Assembly (NCBI RefSeq): GCF_009755605.1
Contig: NZ_WPNZ01000004.1
Location: 186,001 to 250,000 of the forward strand
DNA: 64,000 nt
Direction: 5' to 3'
Source of the DNA: Streptomyces typhae
GTDB taxonomy: Bacteria > Actinomycetota > Actinomycetes > Streptomycetales > Streptomycetaceae
A program made the position numbers and the translations under genes. The notes beneath the pieces were generated by a model. It did no database searches. It saw only the letters and a program-made list of their open reading frames with translations, and was not told the DNA's origin. Below, piece after piece: positions 1-7,049 of this stretch (position 1 is the stretch's first letter; each line of letters begins with the position of its first letter).

Positions 1-1539
1 CGGCACGTCGTGCCCGTCCACCTCGACCTTGCCGTCGACCACCTCGGCACGCGAGAGCGCCTGATCGGCTTCCGGGTCGTCGCAGAACAGCGGGCGGGCC
101 GGTGTGTTGTCCGGATCGCACTGCACCGACAGTTCCCAGGTCAGCAGGTGGGCGGCGGTAGCAACGGAGCTGTAGGAGGCCCCGCCGAGCACGGCCAGGG
201 CGATACGGAACGCCACCGGGTGGAACAGCGTCGCCGTAGCCGACCGCCGCGCCTTCCCGTGCGGCTGTTCCGTGTCGGCCCGGGGTGCTGTCAGCACCCG
301 GTCCACTCCGGCGAACCACTCGTGGGCCTGGCGGGCGGCGAGGCTGCGGCAGCCGGACAGCAGTTCCTCGTACGAGACGTCCCCCCGCACGTGTCCGGCC
401 AGCAACGACGCGAGCAACTCGGCCTCGGCCGGGCGCAGGTCCTTCAGACCGACCGCGTCCTTGATCTCCTCGCGGTCCGCGAGACCCTCGGCGCGGGCCA
501 GCAGCCCGGCCGCGGGGGCCTCGTCCTCCCCGGCCTCCGCGGCGCGATCCTCCAGCCGCTCCCGCAGGCGGGTGGCGAGCAGTTCCTCGGTGGGCGCGGG
601 CGGGCAGATCATGCCGTACCGCCCGGCGAGCAAGGGGTTGGCCGCCGAGCCCACGGCTACGACGATCACAGCGAAGGCCTCCTGGCGGGCCAGGGCCGCC
701 GCCAGCTCGTCGAGGTCCATCTCGTCCGGGGGCAGCGCCCCCGGACGGGTGAGGGACAGCTCCAGCAGATAGCCGGTACCGCATCGCGTCCCCTCGTCCT
801 CGCCGTCCAGCATCTGGGCCAACTGCCGCGGCCCGCCCTCCGGATCGACGCGTATCACCCGCAGGCCGACGACGGGCTCGTCGTCGGTGCCGTCCAGCAG
901 GCGCCGGGTGACCTCGTCGAGGAGTGAGAGCGCCGTGCTGGTGCGTCCCGTACCGGGGGCGGCGCCGAGTACCAGCAGCCGACGGGCGCGGAGGGCGGTG
1001 CGCAGCCTCACATACCCCTGCGGCTCCACATGGACCTGCCGCAGCCGCAGCAGTTCCTCCTCGGGCACGGGGCCGCTGCGCAGGCCCGGACCGAGCCGCC
1101 GCGGGCCGAGCATCAAATTGATGTTGTCACCGATGTGGGCGCTCTGGAGGCGCGAGTCGGCGAAGCTGATGAGGTCACGCTGGACGTCGAAGAGCTGCTT
1201 GGTGGCCAGGCGCGTCCGCGCGGCGGCGGCGAGATCGGTGGTCGCGTCCTCGCCGTCGCCGTCGGCGAGGGGGTCCCGGGTGCGTTCCTTGAACCGCCCG
1301 GCGGCTCGTTCTCGCTCCCGCTCCTTCTCGCGTTCCTTCTCGCGTTCCTTCTCCCGCTCCTTCGACGCGGTCTCGTCCTCGTCATCGGCTGACTTCTTGT
1401 CGTTGCCCTTGGCCTTGCCCCGGTCGTCGGGGACCCGCTCGTCCCTGGCCTTCTTGTCGTCGGCGCCGGGCGACCTGCCCTCGTGCTGCTTCGCGGAGGC
1501 CTCGTCGGTCACGCCGCCCGCCCGCTCGTCGTCCTGCAC
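1..1539 (-). CDS. Large P-loop NTPase-like protein, 3' end outside window
   Basis: Partial gene running off the left edge; 513 codons are visible. The GTG start is chosen because GGGGAGGGG lies just upstream and it begins 5 nt after the stop of the cyclase-like gene, which suggests coupled translation. Residues 1-60 are acidic and lysine-rich, 60-78 form a tandem KERE repeat (probably a charged helix), about 135-140 read HIGDNI, and GAAPGTGRTS at 192-201 resembles a Walker A loop with Arg in place of Lys. No membrane segment is visible. Such proteins are usually annotated only as ATP/GTP-binding in Streptomyces. Inference: the output or energy-consuming partner of the Crp/cyclase-like operon. 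Function unknown. Confidence 0.75.
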   Translation of the reverse strand, partial: MQDDERAGGVTDEASAKQHEGRSPGADDKKARDERVPDDRGKAKGNDKKSADDEDETASKEREKEREKEREKERERERAAGRFKERTRDPLADGDGEDATTDLAAAARTRLATKQLFDVQRDLISFADSRLQSAHIGDNINLMLGPRRLGPGLRSGPVPEEELLRLRQVHVEPQGYVRLRTALRARRLLVLGAAPGTGRTSTALSLLDEVTRRLLDGTDDEPVVGLRVIRVDPEGGPRQLAQMLDGEDEGTRCGTGYLLELSLTRPGALPPDEMDLDELAAALARQEAFAVIVVAVGSAANPLLAGRYGMICPPAPTEELLATRLRERLEDRAAEAGEDEAPAAGLLARAEGLADREEIKDAVGLKDLRPAEAELLASLLAGHVRGDVSYEELLSGCRSLAARQAHEWFAGVDRVLTAPRADTEQPHGKARRSATATLFHPVAFRIALAVLGGASYSSVATAAHLLTWELSVQCDPDNTPARPLFCDDPEADQALSRAEVVDGKVEVDGHDVP

Positions 1540-1544
1540 GCGGC

Positions 1545-2378
1545 TCAGCCCCTCCCCTGCTCGGTGCCGCGGCCGATGTTCCGGCCGATGTGCACGGGGC
1601 CCCGGTACTCGTTGTGATGGTGGTGGGACATGTCACCGGCGACGTCGTAACGCACGCCGGCGGAGCCGGGCGTGCCGTTGTCGCCGGTCTCCCCTTCGTC
1701 GCCGTGGGCGGGATCGTCGTCGCCGGGCAGGGGGCCAGCGGCCGGTGCGGGCGGTGCGGGCGGTGCCGGCGAGGTCCCGGGGATCTTCGGGGCCGGCCGC
1801 CCGGGGAGGTGGAACCAGGCGGTGACCTCCCCCTCCTTGAGTTCGAGACGCGCCGGGGAGTAGTGCGCGGGCTCAATGAACTTGCCGCCCGTGCTGACGA
1901 CTTCCTCGTACAGGGAAGCGGAGGTCACCAGGACCAGGTTCGCCTTCTCCGCGTCGAGCAGTTCACGGGCGACGGCGGTGTCGGCCAGACGGCAGGCGAG
2001 GTCGACGGCGCGCCCGCTGATGCCCCGGGCGTCATGCCGCACCGGGCCGATGTTCATGCCGATGCGCAGGCCGAGGGGCACGACCAGGCCGCGGTTCTCG
2101 TCCCGCAGCTTCTCGTGCGCCTCGATCAGCCACAGGCCGAGCATGCGGCTCGCCGCGATCCTTCCCGCGACCGCCAGCAGCACTCCGTCGCCGCGGTCCT
2201 CCATGTGCACGGCGTCCCGTGCCACCTTGGCGTGGGTGAACGCCGTCTCCAGCACCCGGTAGACGCGGTCCCGCATCCGGGTCTTGTCGACGTCGTCGTA
2301 CTCGCCCGACCGTCTGGCGTCGACGCTGATCACCAACTCGTAGTGCGCCTCGGTGAGTTCCAGCGCGTCGTGTTTCAC
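1545..2378 (-). CDS. Class III nucleotide-cyclase-like domain protein
   Basis: 277 aa from a GTG start preceded by CAGGGGG. The N-terminal two-thirds has the layout of the class III adenylyl/guanylyl cyclase homology domain: an opening strand ELVISVDARRSGEYDD, the GDGVLLAV segment, and LRIGMNIGPVRHDARGISG, which matches the usual substrate strand. The C-terminal part (about 195-277) is Pro/Gly-rich, with an HHHHNEYRG stretch and ends in GPVHIGRNIGRG. The metal-binding aspartates are not clearly conserved, so it may be a sensor or scaffold rather than an active cyclase. It lies between a Crp/Fnr regulator and an NTPase on the same strand. A cyclic-nucleotide link to the Crp protein is attractive but is inference. 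Confidence 0.8.
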   Translation of the reverse strand: MKHDALELTEAHYELVISVDARRSGEYDDVDKTRMRDRVYRVLETAFTHAKVARDAVHMEDRGDGVLLAVAGRIAASRMLGLWLIEAHEKLRDENRGLVVPLGLRIGMNIGPVRHDARGISGRAVDLACRLADTAVARELLDAEKANLVLVTSASLYEEVVSTGGKFIEPAHYSPARLELKEGEVTAWFHLPGRPAPKIPGTSPAPPAPPAPAAGPLPGDDDPAHGDEGETGDNGTPGSAGVRYDVAGDMSHHHHNEYRGPVHIGRNIGRGTEQGRG

Positions 2379-2414
2379 CCATGCCCCCTGCGTGTTCTGT
2401 CCACTTGCCGAAGA

Positions 2415-2530
2415 GATCGGTCGTGCTGCCGGAGAAGTCGTTCGTACTGCCGGAGAGATCGGTTGTGCTGCCGGAGCAATCGTTCGTACTGCCGGAGAGA
2501 TCGTTCGTACTGCCGGAGAAGTCGTCCGTG
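2415..2530. repeat. 21-bp tandem repeat, about 5.5 copies, in leader between Crp and cyclase-like genes
   Basis: Five consecutive 21-bp units (starting 2415, 2436, 2457, 2478 and 2499) plus a partial sixth share the core TACTGCCGGAGA with small differences. Two alternating variants are visible (GATCGGT.. and AGTCGTT..). The array lies within the roughly 230 bp before the cyclase-like start. The period equals two helical turns. One reverse-strand frame would give a seven-residue Ser/Thr/Asp repeat, but no gene start supports it. Confidence 0.9.
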
Positions 2531-2607
2531 GAGGTGGCCCGTTCCCTCAGCATCGGGCCCGGGACGAGCGTCGTCTGTAGCCGTTTACACACGGCGGGCC
2601 GGGGGAT

Positions 2608-3324
2608 CTACTCGCGATGGCCGTCCGCGAGGAGGGCGAGGAGGGCCGGATCGAGGATCTCCACCATGCGGTTGCCGGTGCGCACCAGCTTCTGGGTGCG
2701 CAGGAGCCGCAGGGCCTTGGCGACGGCCTCCCGGGTGGCCCCGATGGTGGCGGCAAGTTCGTCCTGGGCCAGTTGGACGACCGCGATCGAGGGGCTGCCC
2801 GCGGGCCCCGACGCGGGCGCGGCGTAAGGGCCGGCGGCTCTGGGTCTCGACAGTTCGGTGAGTCGGCTTGCCAGCCGCTGTAGCACGGTGAGCGAGGCGA
2901 GCGCGGAGCGCTCCTGGTCGGCGCTGCGGAGCCGGGATGTGAGCTGCCGTATCACCAGGCCGCTGACCCGGGGGTGCAGGGTGAGAAAGCGGCGGAAGGC
3001 GTCGCCCGATATGACCTGCCCCTCCATGGGGCCCAACGCGCGCACGGTGGCGCTGCGGGGATGCGCGTCCAACGCCGCCATCTCGCCGAGGAGTTCGCCC
3101 GGACCGCGCAGTCCGAGTATCAGCTGGGTGGCTCCGCGGTCCGTCACCACGGATACGGTCACCCATCCTCGAAGGACGATCACGACGTGGCTGGACCGGT
3201 CCCCCTCTGTCAGGAGATGGGCGTCAGCCGGGTAGCGCACCCGGCCGCCCAGAGCCATGACGCTCTCGTACTCCTGGGCAGTCAGTGCCTGTGCGAACGC
3301 CGGCTCATTGTCGAGCAGCCCCAT
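2608..3324 (-). CDS. Crp/Fnr family transcriptional regulator
   Basis: 238 aa. Start taken at ATG 3324 (MGLLDNEPAF), preceded by GGGGGGG; longer starts add sequence unlike the family. N-terminal cyclic-nucleotide-binding fold: LTEGDRSSHVVIVLRGWV, then GPGELLGEMAALDAHPRSATV, which matches the phosphate-binding cassette (GE..ALD..PRSATV). A long dimer helix follows, then a C-terminal winged helix, QDELAATIGATREAVAKALR, with the recognition helix in TREAVAKAL. Length and order are normal for Crp/Fnr. First gene of an apparent operon with the cyclase-like and NTPase genes. A Crp-consensus site lies about 80 bp upstream, suggesting autoregulation. Confidence 0.93.
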   Translation of the reverse strand: MGLLDNEPAFAQALTAQEYESVMALGGRVRYPADAHLLTEGDRSSHVVIVLRGWVTVSVVTDRGATQLILGLRGPGELLGEMAALDAHPRSATVRALGPMEGQVISGDAFRRFLTLHPRVSGLVIRQLTSRLRSADQERSALASLTVLQRLASRLTELSRPRAAGPYAAPASGPAGSPSIAVVQLAQDELAATIGATREAVAKALRLLRTQKLVRTGNRMVEILDPALLALLADGHRE

Positions 3325-3402
3325 GACCGACCCCCCCGTCGCAGTCCGGACACGCGGAATTTCGATGGGAGTTGATGCTGGCAGAGTGGAGTTTCTCGCC
3401 GC

Positions 3403-3416
3403 GTGAAATACGCCAC
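3403..3416. promoter_or_regulatory. Crp-type binding site
   Basis: GTGAAATACGCCAC matches the Streptomyces Crp consensus GTG(N6)GNCAC exactly. It lies 79-92 bp upstream of the Crp/Fnr start, where an autoregulatory or promoter-proximal site would be expected. Function is inferred from the match only. Confidence 0.55.
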
Positions 3417-3775
3417 ACTGCAAATACCGAAGGGTAGTTGCGAAATGCCAGGTGGGTGGCTCCGTCACCGCGGCAGTCCGCACTCCACTGCCACCGAGCC
3501 CATCCGCAGCGCGTGCGCCGGGCACCCGGGCCCGAAGGAACAGCCTTGAGGTCAGACCGGAGACTCGAACAGTCGACCGTGTCCGCGCGAAGGCCCGTTC
3601 GACCGAGGCGGAGTTGGCGGAAAGTCAGGTTTGCAGGGGGAGGACTGGGGCGTCGAGGGTGTAGGGACCCGGCCCGTCACGCCGCACTTGTTCACCGCGC
3701 CCGCCATCGGCCCGCCACCGACCCGGCGCTGCCCCGCCACCGTCCCGCCACTGTCCCGCCGAAATCAATCATGGC
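3417..3775. other. Intergenic, no gene seen
   Basis: Divergent spacer between the Crp-type regulator and the LPMO gene. Open frames here have no ribosome site and no recognisable family. The right part is rich in short CCGCCAC repeats. Promoters for both flanking genes are expected here. Confidence 0.5.
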
Positions 3776-3789
3776 TTGGTCTAGACCAA
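3776..3789. promoter_or_regulatory. DasR-type operator (dre) upstream of LPMO
   Basis: TTGGTCTAGACCAA is a perfect 14-bp palindrome whose core TGGTCTAGACCA is the classic DasR responsive element. It lies 118 bp before the start of the chitin-oxidising LPMO gene, in keeping with control of chitin genes by the N-acetylglucosamine-responsive repressor DasR. Confidence 0.85.
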
Positions 3790-3858
3790 ACGGGGTACGC
3801 TTCCATCGTCGCACATGAAGGCCCCACCCTCATATGTGACATCGCTTGTCATGTACAC

Positions 3859-3883
3859 GCTTGTCCGTTTCGTACGGACAAGC
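3859..3883. promoter_or_regulatory. Inverted repeat in LPMO leader
   Basis: GCTTGTCCG and CGGACAAGC form a perfect 9-bp inverted repeat with a 7-nt loop, ending 25 bp before the LPMO start codon. It could be a second operator or an mRNA hairpin just ahead of the ribosome site (AGAGGAG). Confidence 0.5.
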
Positions 3884-3907
3884 TCCCACCCCCACAGAGG
3901 AGTTGTC

Positions 3908-4423
3908 ATGAAGAGCAAGAAGATGCTGGCCGTCACCATCGGAGCGGGAATCGCCCCGCTCCTGGCCGTGTGCCTGCCCGCCGGCAGCGCGAGTGCGCAC
4001 GGCTACATATCCTCTCCGCCCAGCCGGCAGGCCCAGTGCGCCTCCGGTGTCGTCTCGTGCGGCGCCATCAAGTACGAGCCGCAGAGCGTCGAGGGTCCCA
4101 AGGGCCTGACCAGTTGCAGTGGCGGCAACTCCGCGTTCCGCGAGCTCGACGATGACAGCAAGGGCTGGAAGGCCACTCCGGTCAGCAGGACGACCAGCTT
4201 CAACTGGCGGCTGACCGCCCGTCACGCCACCAGCACCTGGCAGTACTACGCGGGCGGCCGCAAGATCGCCGAGTTCAACGACGGCGGGGCGCGGCCCGGC
4301 GAGACCGTCACGCACCAGGTGAACTTCGGCAGCCTCTCCGGCAAGCAGAAGGTTCTGGCCGTGTGGAACATCGCCGACACCCCCAACGCCTTCTACGCCT
4401 GCGTGGACGTCAACGTGAGCTGA
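3908..4423 (+). CDS. Secreted AA10 lytic polysaccharide monooxygenase, chitin-active type
   Basis: 171 aa from ATG 3908 with AGAGGAG upstream. A signal peptide (MKSKKMLAVTIGAG.. to SASA) is followed directly by HGYISSPPSR, so cleavage exposes the N-terminal histidine that forms the copper histidine brace. The second brace histidine fits TARHATSTW, and the axial aromatic fits NAFYACVDVNV at the C-terminus. This is a single-domain AA10 (former CBM33) enzyme of normal length, cleaving crystalline chitin oxidatively outside the cell. The upstream DasR-type palindrome supports induction by chitin breakdown products. Confidence 0.95.
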   Translation: MKSKKMLAVTIGAGIAPLLAVCLPAGSASAHGYISSPPSRQAQCASGVVSCGAIKYEPQSVEGPKGLTSCSGGNSAFRELDDDSKGWKATPVSRTTSFNWRLTARHATSTWQYYAGGRKIAEFNDGGARPGETVTHQVNFGSLSGKQKVLAVWNIADTPNAFYACVDVNVS

Positions 4424-4558
4424 CCCTCCACCGCAACACGGCACCACGGCACCATGGCAACACCGCAACACGGCAACACCGAATCACTGCACCACCGCAC
4501 AACCGCACCACCGAATCACTGCACCACCGCACCACCGCGCACGACCCGGCTCCGCCGG
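4424..4558. repeat. AC-rich repeat tract with 23-bp direct repeat
   Basis: Low-complexity CAC/ACC sequence after the LPMO gene. A 23-bp segment starting ACCGAATCACTGCACC occurs at 4478-4500 and again at 4510-4532, a 32-bp spacing. No coding signal is seen. Confidence 0.75.
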
Positions 4559-4593
4559 CGCCCGGAGCGGGCGGGCACCGTCCGCTCCGGGCG
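4559..4593. terminator. Rho-independent-type hairpin after LPMO
   Basis: Perfect 12-bp stem CGCCCGGAGCGG / CCGCTCCGGGCG with an 11-nt loop, between the LPMO gene and the RTX-like gene. It lacks a U-tract, as is common in Streptomyces terminators. Confidence 0.7.
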
Positions 4594-4620
4594 TCCCCGG
4601 CCCCATCGAGATGAGGTCCC

Positions 4621-5394
4621 ATGAACCGCCACCGAGTCACCGCCCGCGCGGCCGCCGTGGCCCTGCTCGCCACCGGTCTCGCCGCCGCCCCCGCCGCCGC
4701 GGATTCCGCCGCCCCCGGGGGCAAGGCACGCGTCGGCGCCGACTGGGCGAAGCAGTCCATCACCTTCACCGCGGCCCCGGGGCAGGTCAACGACCTCCAC
4801 GTGGTGCCGATGGATCAGGGCGACGGGGTCCGGCGCATCGGCTTCCGCGACGCGGTCCCGCTCCAGCCGGGCGACCACTGCACGTACCTGGAACCGGGCG
4901 ACGAGACGTACGTCGTCTGCGAACTGCCCACCGGCAGCGCCCGGCCGGACCGGATCGACGTCTTCCTCGGCGACGGCGACGACGAGATCGCCACCAGCGA
5001 CTCCGGGGTCGCCACCGTCAGCGGCGGGCCCGGTGACGACACCCTGCACGCGCACACCGCCCACACGGTCCGGGGCGACGAGGGCGACGACATGGTCATG
5101 GGGCGCGTCGTCCTGGACGGCGGCGACGGCATGGACCACCTGATGGGCGACGACGGCGACCAGCGGATGTGGGGCGGCCGGGGCGACGACATGATCGAGG
5201 GGTACGGCGGCAAGGACCTCGTGTACGCGGGCTCCGGCAAGGACCACGTCATGGGCGGCGACGGCGACGACACCCTCCTCGGCGGCTCCGGCGACGACAC
5301 GCTGCACGGCGAGGGCGGCAACGACCTGATCGTCGGCGGCTCCGGCAAGGACACCGTCCGGGGCGGACCGGGCCGGAACATCGTCCTGCCGTAG
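4621..5394 (+). CDS. Secreted calcium-binding RTX-type repeat protein
   Basis: 257 aa. A signal peptide (MNRHRVTARAAAVALLATGL.. to PAAA) precedes a roughly 75-residue N-terminal region with two cysteines (HCTYL and VVCEL). From residue about 115 to the end there are tandem GGxGxD-type nonapeptides such as GGPGDDTLH, GGSGDDTLHG and GGNDLIVGG, which fold as a Ca2+-binding parallel beta-roll. RTX proteins of Gram-negatives use type I export, but here the Sec signal and compact size indicate ordinary secretion. No enzymatic domain is seen. It lies just downstream of the LPMO; a shared role at the cell surface or on polymers is only a guess. Confidence 0.9.
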   Translation: MNRHRVTARAAAVALLATGLAAAPAAADSAAPGGKARVGADWAKQSITFTAAPGQVNDLHVVPMDQGDGVRRIGFRDAVPLQPGDHCTYLEPGDETYVVCELPTGSARPDRIDVFLGDGDDEIATSDSGVATVSGGPGDDTLHAHTAHTVRGDEGDDMVMGRVVLDGGDGMDHLMGDDGDQRMWGGRGDDMIEGYGGKDLVYAGSGKDHVMGGDGDDTLLGGSGDDTLHGEGGNDLIVGGSGKDTVRGGPGRNIVLP

Positions 5395-5415
5395 GCCGGG
5401 CCTTCCCTCGGCCTC

Positions 5416-5441
5416 GTCGGCCCCGCGAACGCGGGGCCGAC
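5416..5441. terminator. Strong hairpin terminator
   Basis: GTCGGCCCCGC, a GAAC tetraloop and GCGGGGCCGAC form a perfect 11-bp GC stem 21 bp after the RTX-type gene. It could serve both convergent genes. Confidence 0.8.
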
Positions 5442-5512
5442 TTCGCTCAAGCGCGATGCCCCTCACGGGGCATCCCCGCGCATGCCGGGCCGAATCGGCG
5501 TCGTGCCGAAGA

Positions 5513-5572
5513 GACGCGCGTCGTAGGGACACGCGTTGCAGGGGCACGCGTTGCAGGGAAGCGCGTCGCAGG
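5513..5572. repeat. 15-bp tandem repeat, four copies
   Basis: Four adjacent 15-bp units resembling GACACGCGTTGCAGG at 5513, 5528, 5543 and 5558 lie in the convergent spacer between the RTX-type and cupin genes. No open frame of interest covers them. Confidence 0.8.
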
Positions 5573-5583
5573 CACGAGCCTCA

Positions 5584-6066
5584 TCACGTCGCTTGCGCGC
5601 CGGGCGTGTTTGCGTGCTCAGGCGGGCGGGTGCCGGTCCGGGGACGGTGGTCGGTGTCGAGGCCGGCGGTGATGGTCAGGATCGTCGACGGCTCCGCCAT
5701 GTCGACCGCGTGCCACGCCCCGGCCGGGTTGACGGTGGCCTCGCCAGGACCGAGCGCCACGCGCTCGGTCACCCCGTCCACGTCGCGGGTGACCGTCACC
5801 GACCCGCTGACGCAGACGACCAGTTCGTCACCGGCGGGGTGACACTCCCAGTGGTCGCCGGGGCCGTCGCCGTCGAAGATCGTCACCAGTCGGCCCTCGG
5901 CGCCGTCCGCCGCGACTGCGGCGCTGTAGGCCTGGAGAACCTCCGGGTCCCAGGCGAAACCCTCGACTGATTTCGCTCTCGAACCCAGCCCGAGGTGCAC
6001 CGGGGTTGTCCGCAGGTCGATGGCGTTGCGTTCATTGTTGACGAGTCTCATGCCGACGATCGTCAC
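5584..6066 (-). CDS. Cupin-domain protein
   Basis: 160 aa if the GTG at 6066 is used, 155 aa from ATG 6051; neither start has a good ribosome site. A single cupin beta-barrel is indicated by GDHWECHPAGDELVVCVSGS (the G(X)5HXH-like motif 1, with His, Glu and Asp spaced for metal binding) and GEATVNPAGAWHAVDM (motif 2). The C-terminal 20 residues are probably disordered. It follows the AraC-type gene by 69 bp on the same strand, so the two may be co-transcribed. Role unknown; small cupins are often sugar or acid isomerases, dioxygenases or binding proteins. Confidence 0.85.
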   Translation of the reverse strand: MTIVGMRLVNNERNAIDLRTTPVHLGLGSRAKSVEGFAWDPEVLQAYSAAVAADGAEGRLVTIFDGDGPGDHWECHPAGDELVVCVSGSVTVTRDVDGVTERVALGPGEATVNPAGAWHAVDMAEPSTILTITAGLDTDHRPRTGTRPPEHANTPGAQAT

Positions 6067-6135
6067 AGGACGACGATCGCGTGGTCTTGAAGAAATGGGA
6101 ACGACTGCCTACGCGACGGGCAGGCCGGCCGGCGG

Positions 6136-6990
6136 CTACCCGCCCCCGAGGAGGACTTCGCCGCGACGCCAGGCCGTGGGCGACCGGCCCGTGAACTCGC
6201 GCCAGTCCCGTACGAGATGGGCCTGGTCGGCGTAGCCGGAGACGGTCGCCACCCCCGCCCAGGGAAGCGGGTCGTGCGCCGTCGCCAGGTCGTGCGCGTG
6301 CTCGAAGCGCAGCACCCGGGCGAAGGTCTTCGGCGACAGGCCCACCTCGTCGCGGAACCGCTCGGTGAGGTGCCGGCGGCTCCAGCCCAGCTCCGCGGCG
6401 ACCGCCCCGACCTGGACACGGCCCCGCGCGGCGACGAGGCGGCGCCATGCCTCGGCCACCTCGGGACCCGTCCGGGGCACCCGGTCGCCGCCGCCGGTGC
6501 GGCCCACGGCTCGCAGGAACAACTCGTCCAGCGCGGCGAACCGCCCGGCCCATGTCGTCGCCGCCCGGAGCCGGTCGACCAACTCGGCACCGAGCGCCCC
6601 GAGAAGTTCGTCGAGAGGAACCAGCCGGTCGGCGAGCGCGGCGGCGGGCACGCCGTAGACAGCCCGAGCCCCGAGCGGTGTCAGCGACACCAGCACACCT
6701 TGCTGGCGCCCGTCGTGGTGGATCGCGACGGAGCGGCGCATCAGGCCCCCGGCCACGCTGTCGAAGCGGGTGACCGGTGAACCGTCGTCGACGCCCGACG
6801 CCATCTCCAGAGGGCCGGACAGACTGATCACCGCAGTGAGGACCCGGCCCGGCGGACCGCAGTGCACCCCCGTCGGGAACCCGCGGAGGTCGAATCCGAC
6901 GTACGAGCCGACGTAGCTCCGCAGGGCGGGCGCCGGACGCGCAACGACCCCGGTAGCCGTGTGGTCCTCCACGCTCGTAAGTTCCGGCAC
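6136..6990 (-). CDS. AraC family transcriptional regulator
   Basis: 284 aa. The C-terminal ~100 residues hold the two AraC helix-turn-helix units: VGAVAAELGWSRRHLTERF (first) and VATVSGYADQAHLVRDWREF (second), followed by GRSPTAWR. The N-terminal ~170 residues are an effector domain of the DUF6597-like type. It is followed by a cupin gene and preceded by TetR, all on the minus strand. The start lies inside a 29-bp direct repeat. Probably regulates the neighbouring cupin or itself; no operator could be assigned. Confidence 0.9.
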   Translation of the reverse strand: MPELTSVEDHTATGVVARPAPALRSYVGSYVGFDLRGFPTGVHCGPPGRVLTAVISLSGPLEMASGVDDGSPVTRFDSVAGGLMRRSVAIHHDGRQQGVLVSLTPLGARAVYGVPAAALADRLVPLDELLGALGAELVDRLRAATTWAGRFAALDELFLRAVGRTGGGDRVPRTGPEVAEAWRRLVAARGRVQVGAVAAELGWSRRHLTERFRDEVGLSPKTFARVLRFEHAHDLATAHDPLPWAGVATVSGYADQAHLVRDWREFTGRSPTAWRRGEVLLGGG

Positions 6991-7044
6991 GTCACCTCCA
7001 CCCTCGTCAGTTCCCGCACGTCACCTCCACCCTCGTCAGTTCCC
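6987..7044. repeat. Two perfect 29-bp direct repeats at the AraC/TetR junction
   Basis: The 29-bp unit beginning GCACGTCACCTCCACCCTCG is present at 6987-7015 and again at 7016-7044, and a third copy starts (GCACGTCA) at 7045 inside the 3' end of the TetR gene. The repeat duplicates the AraC start region and spacer, and looks like a recent tandem duplication. Confidence 0.95.
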
Positions 7045-7049
7045 GCACG

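Noticed and set aside
10..927. Long plus-strand frames across 10-1825
   Set aside because: They are antisense to the minus-strand NTPase frame, which has a good start, ribosome site and P-loop-like motif; the plus translations are Arg/Ser/Gly-rich noise.
2032..2592. Minus-strand protein with seven-residue Ser/Thr/Asp repeats
   Set aside because: The repeat arises from translating the 21-bp DNA array; the frame conflicts with the cyclase-like gene and lacks a start signal.
4621..5394. RTX toxin/haemolysin with type I export
   Set aside because: Has a Sec signal peptide, no toxin domain and no type I exporter genes; called only as a calcium-binding repeat protein.
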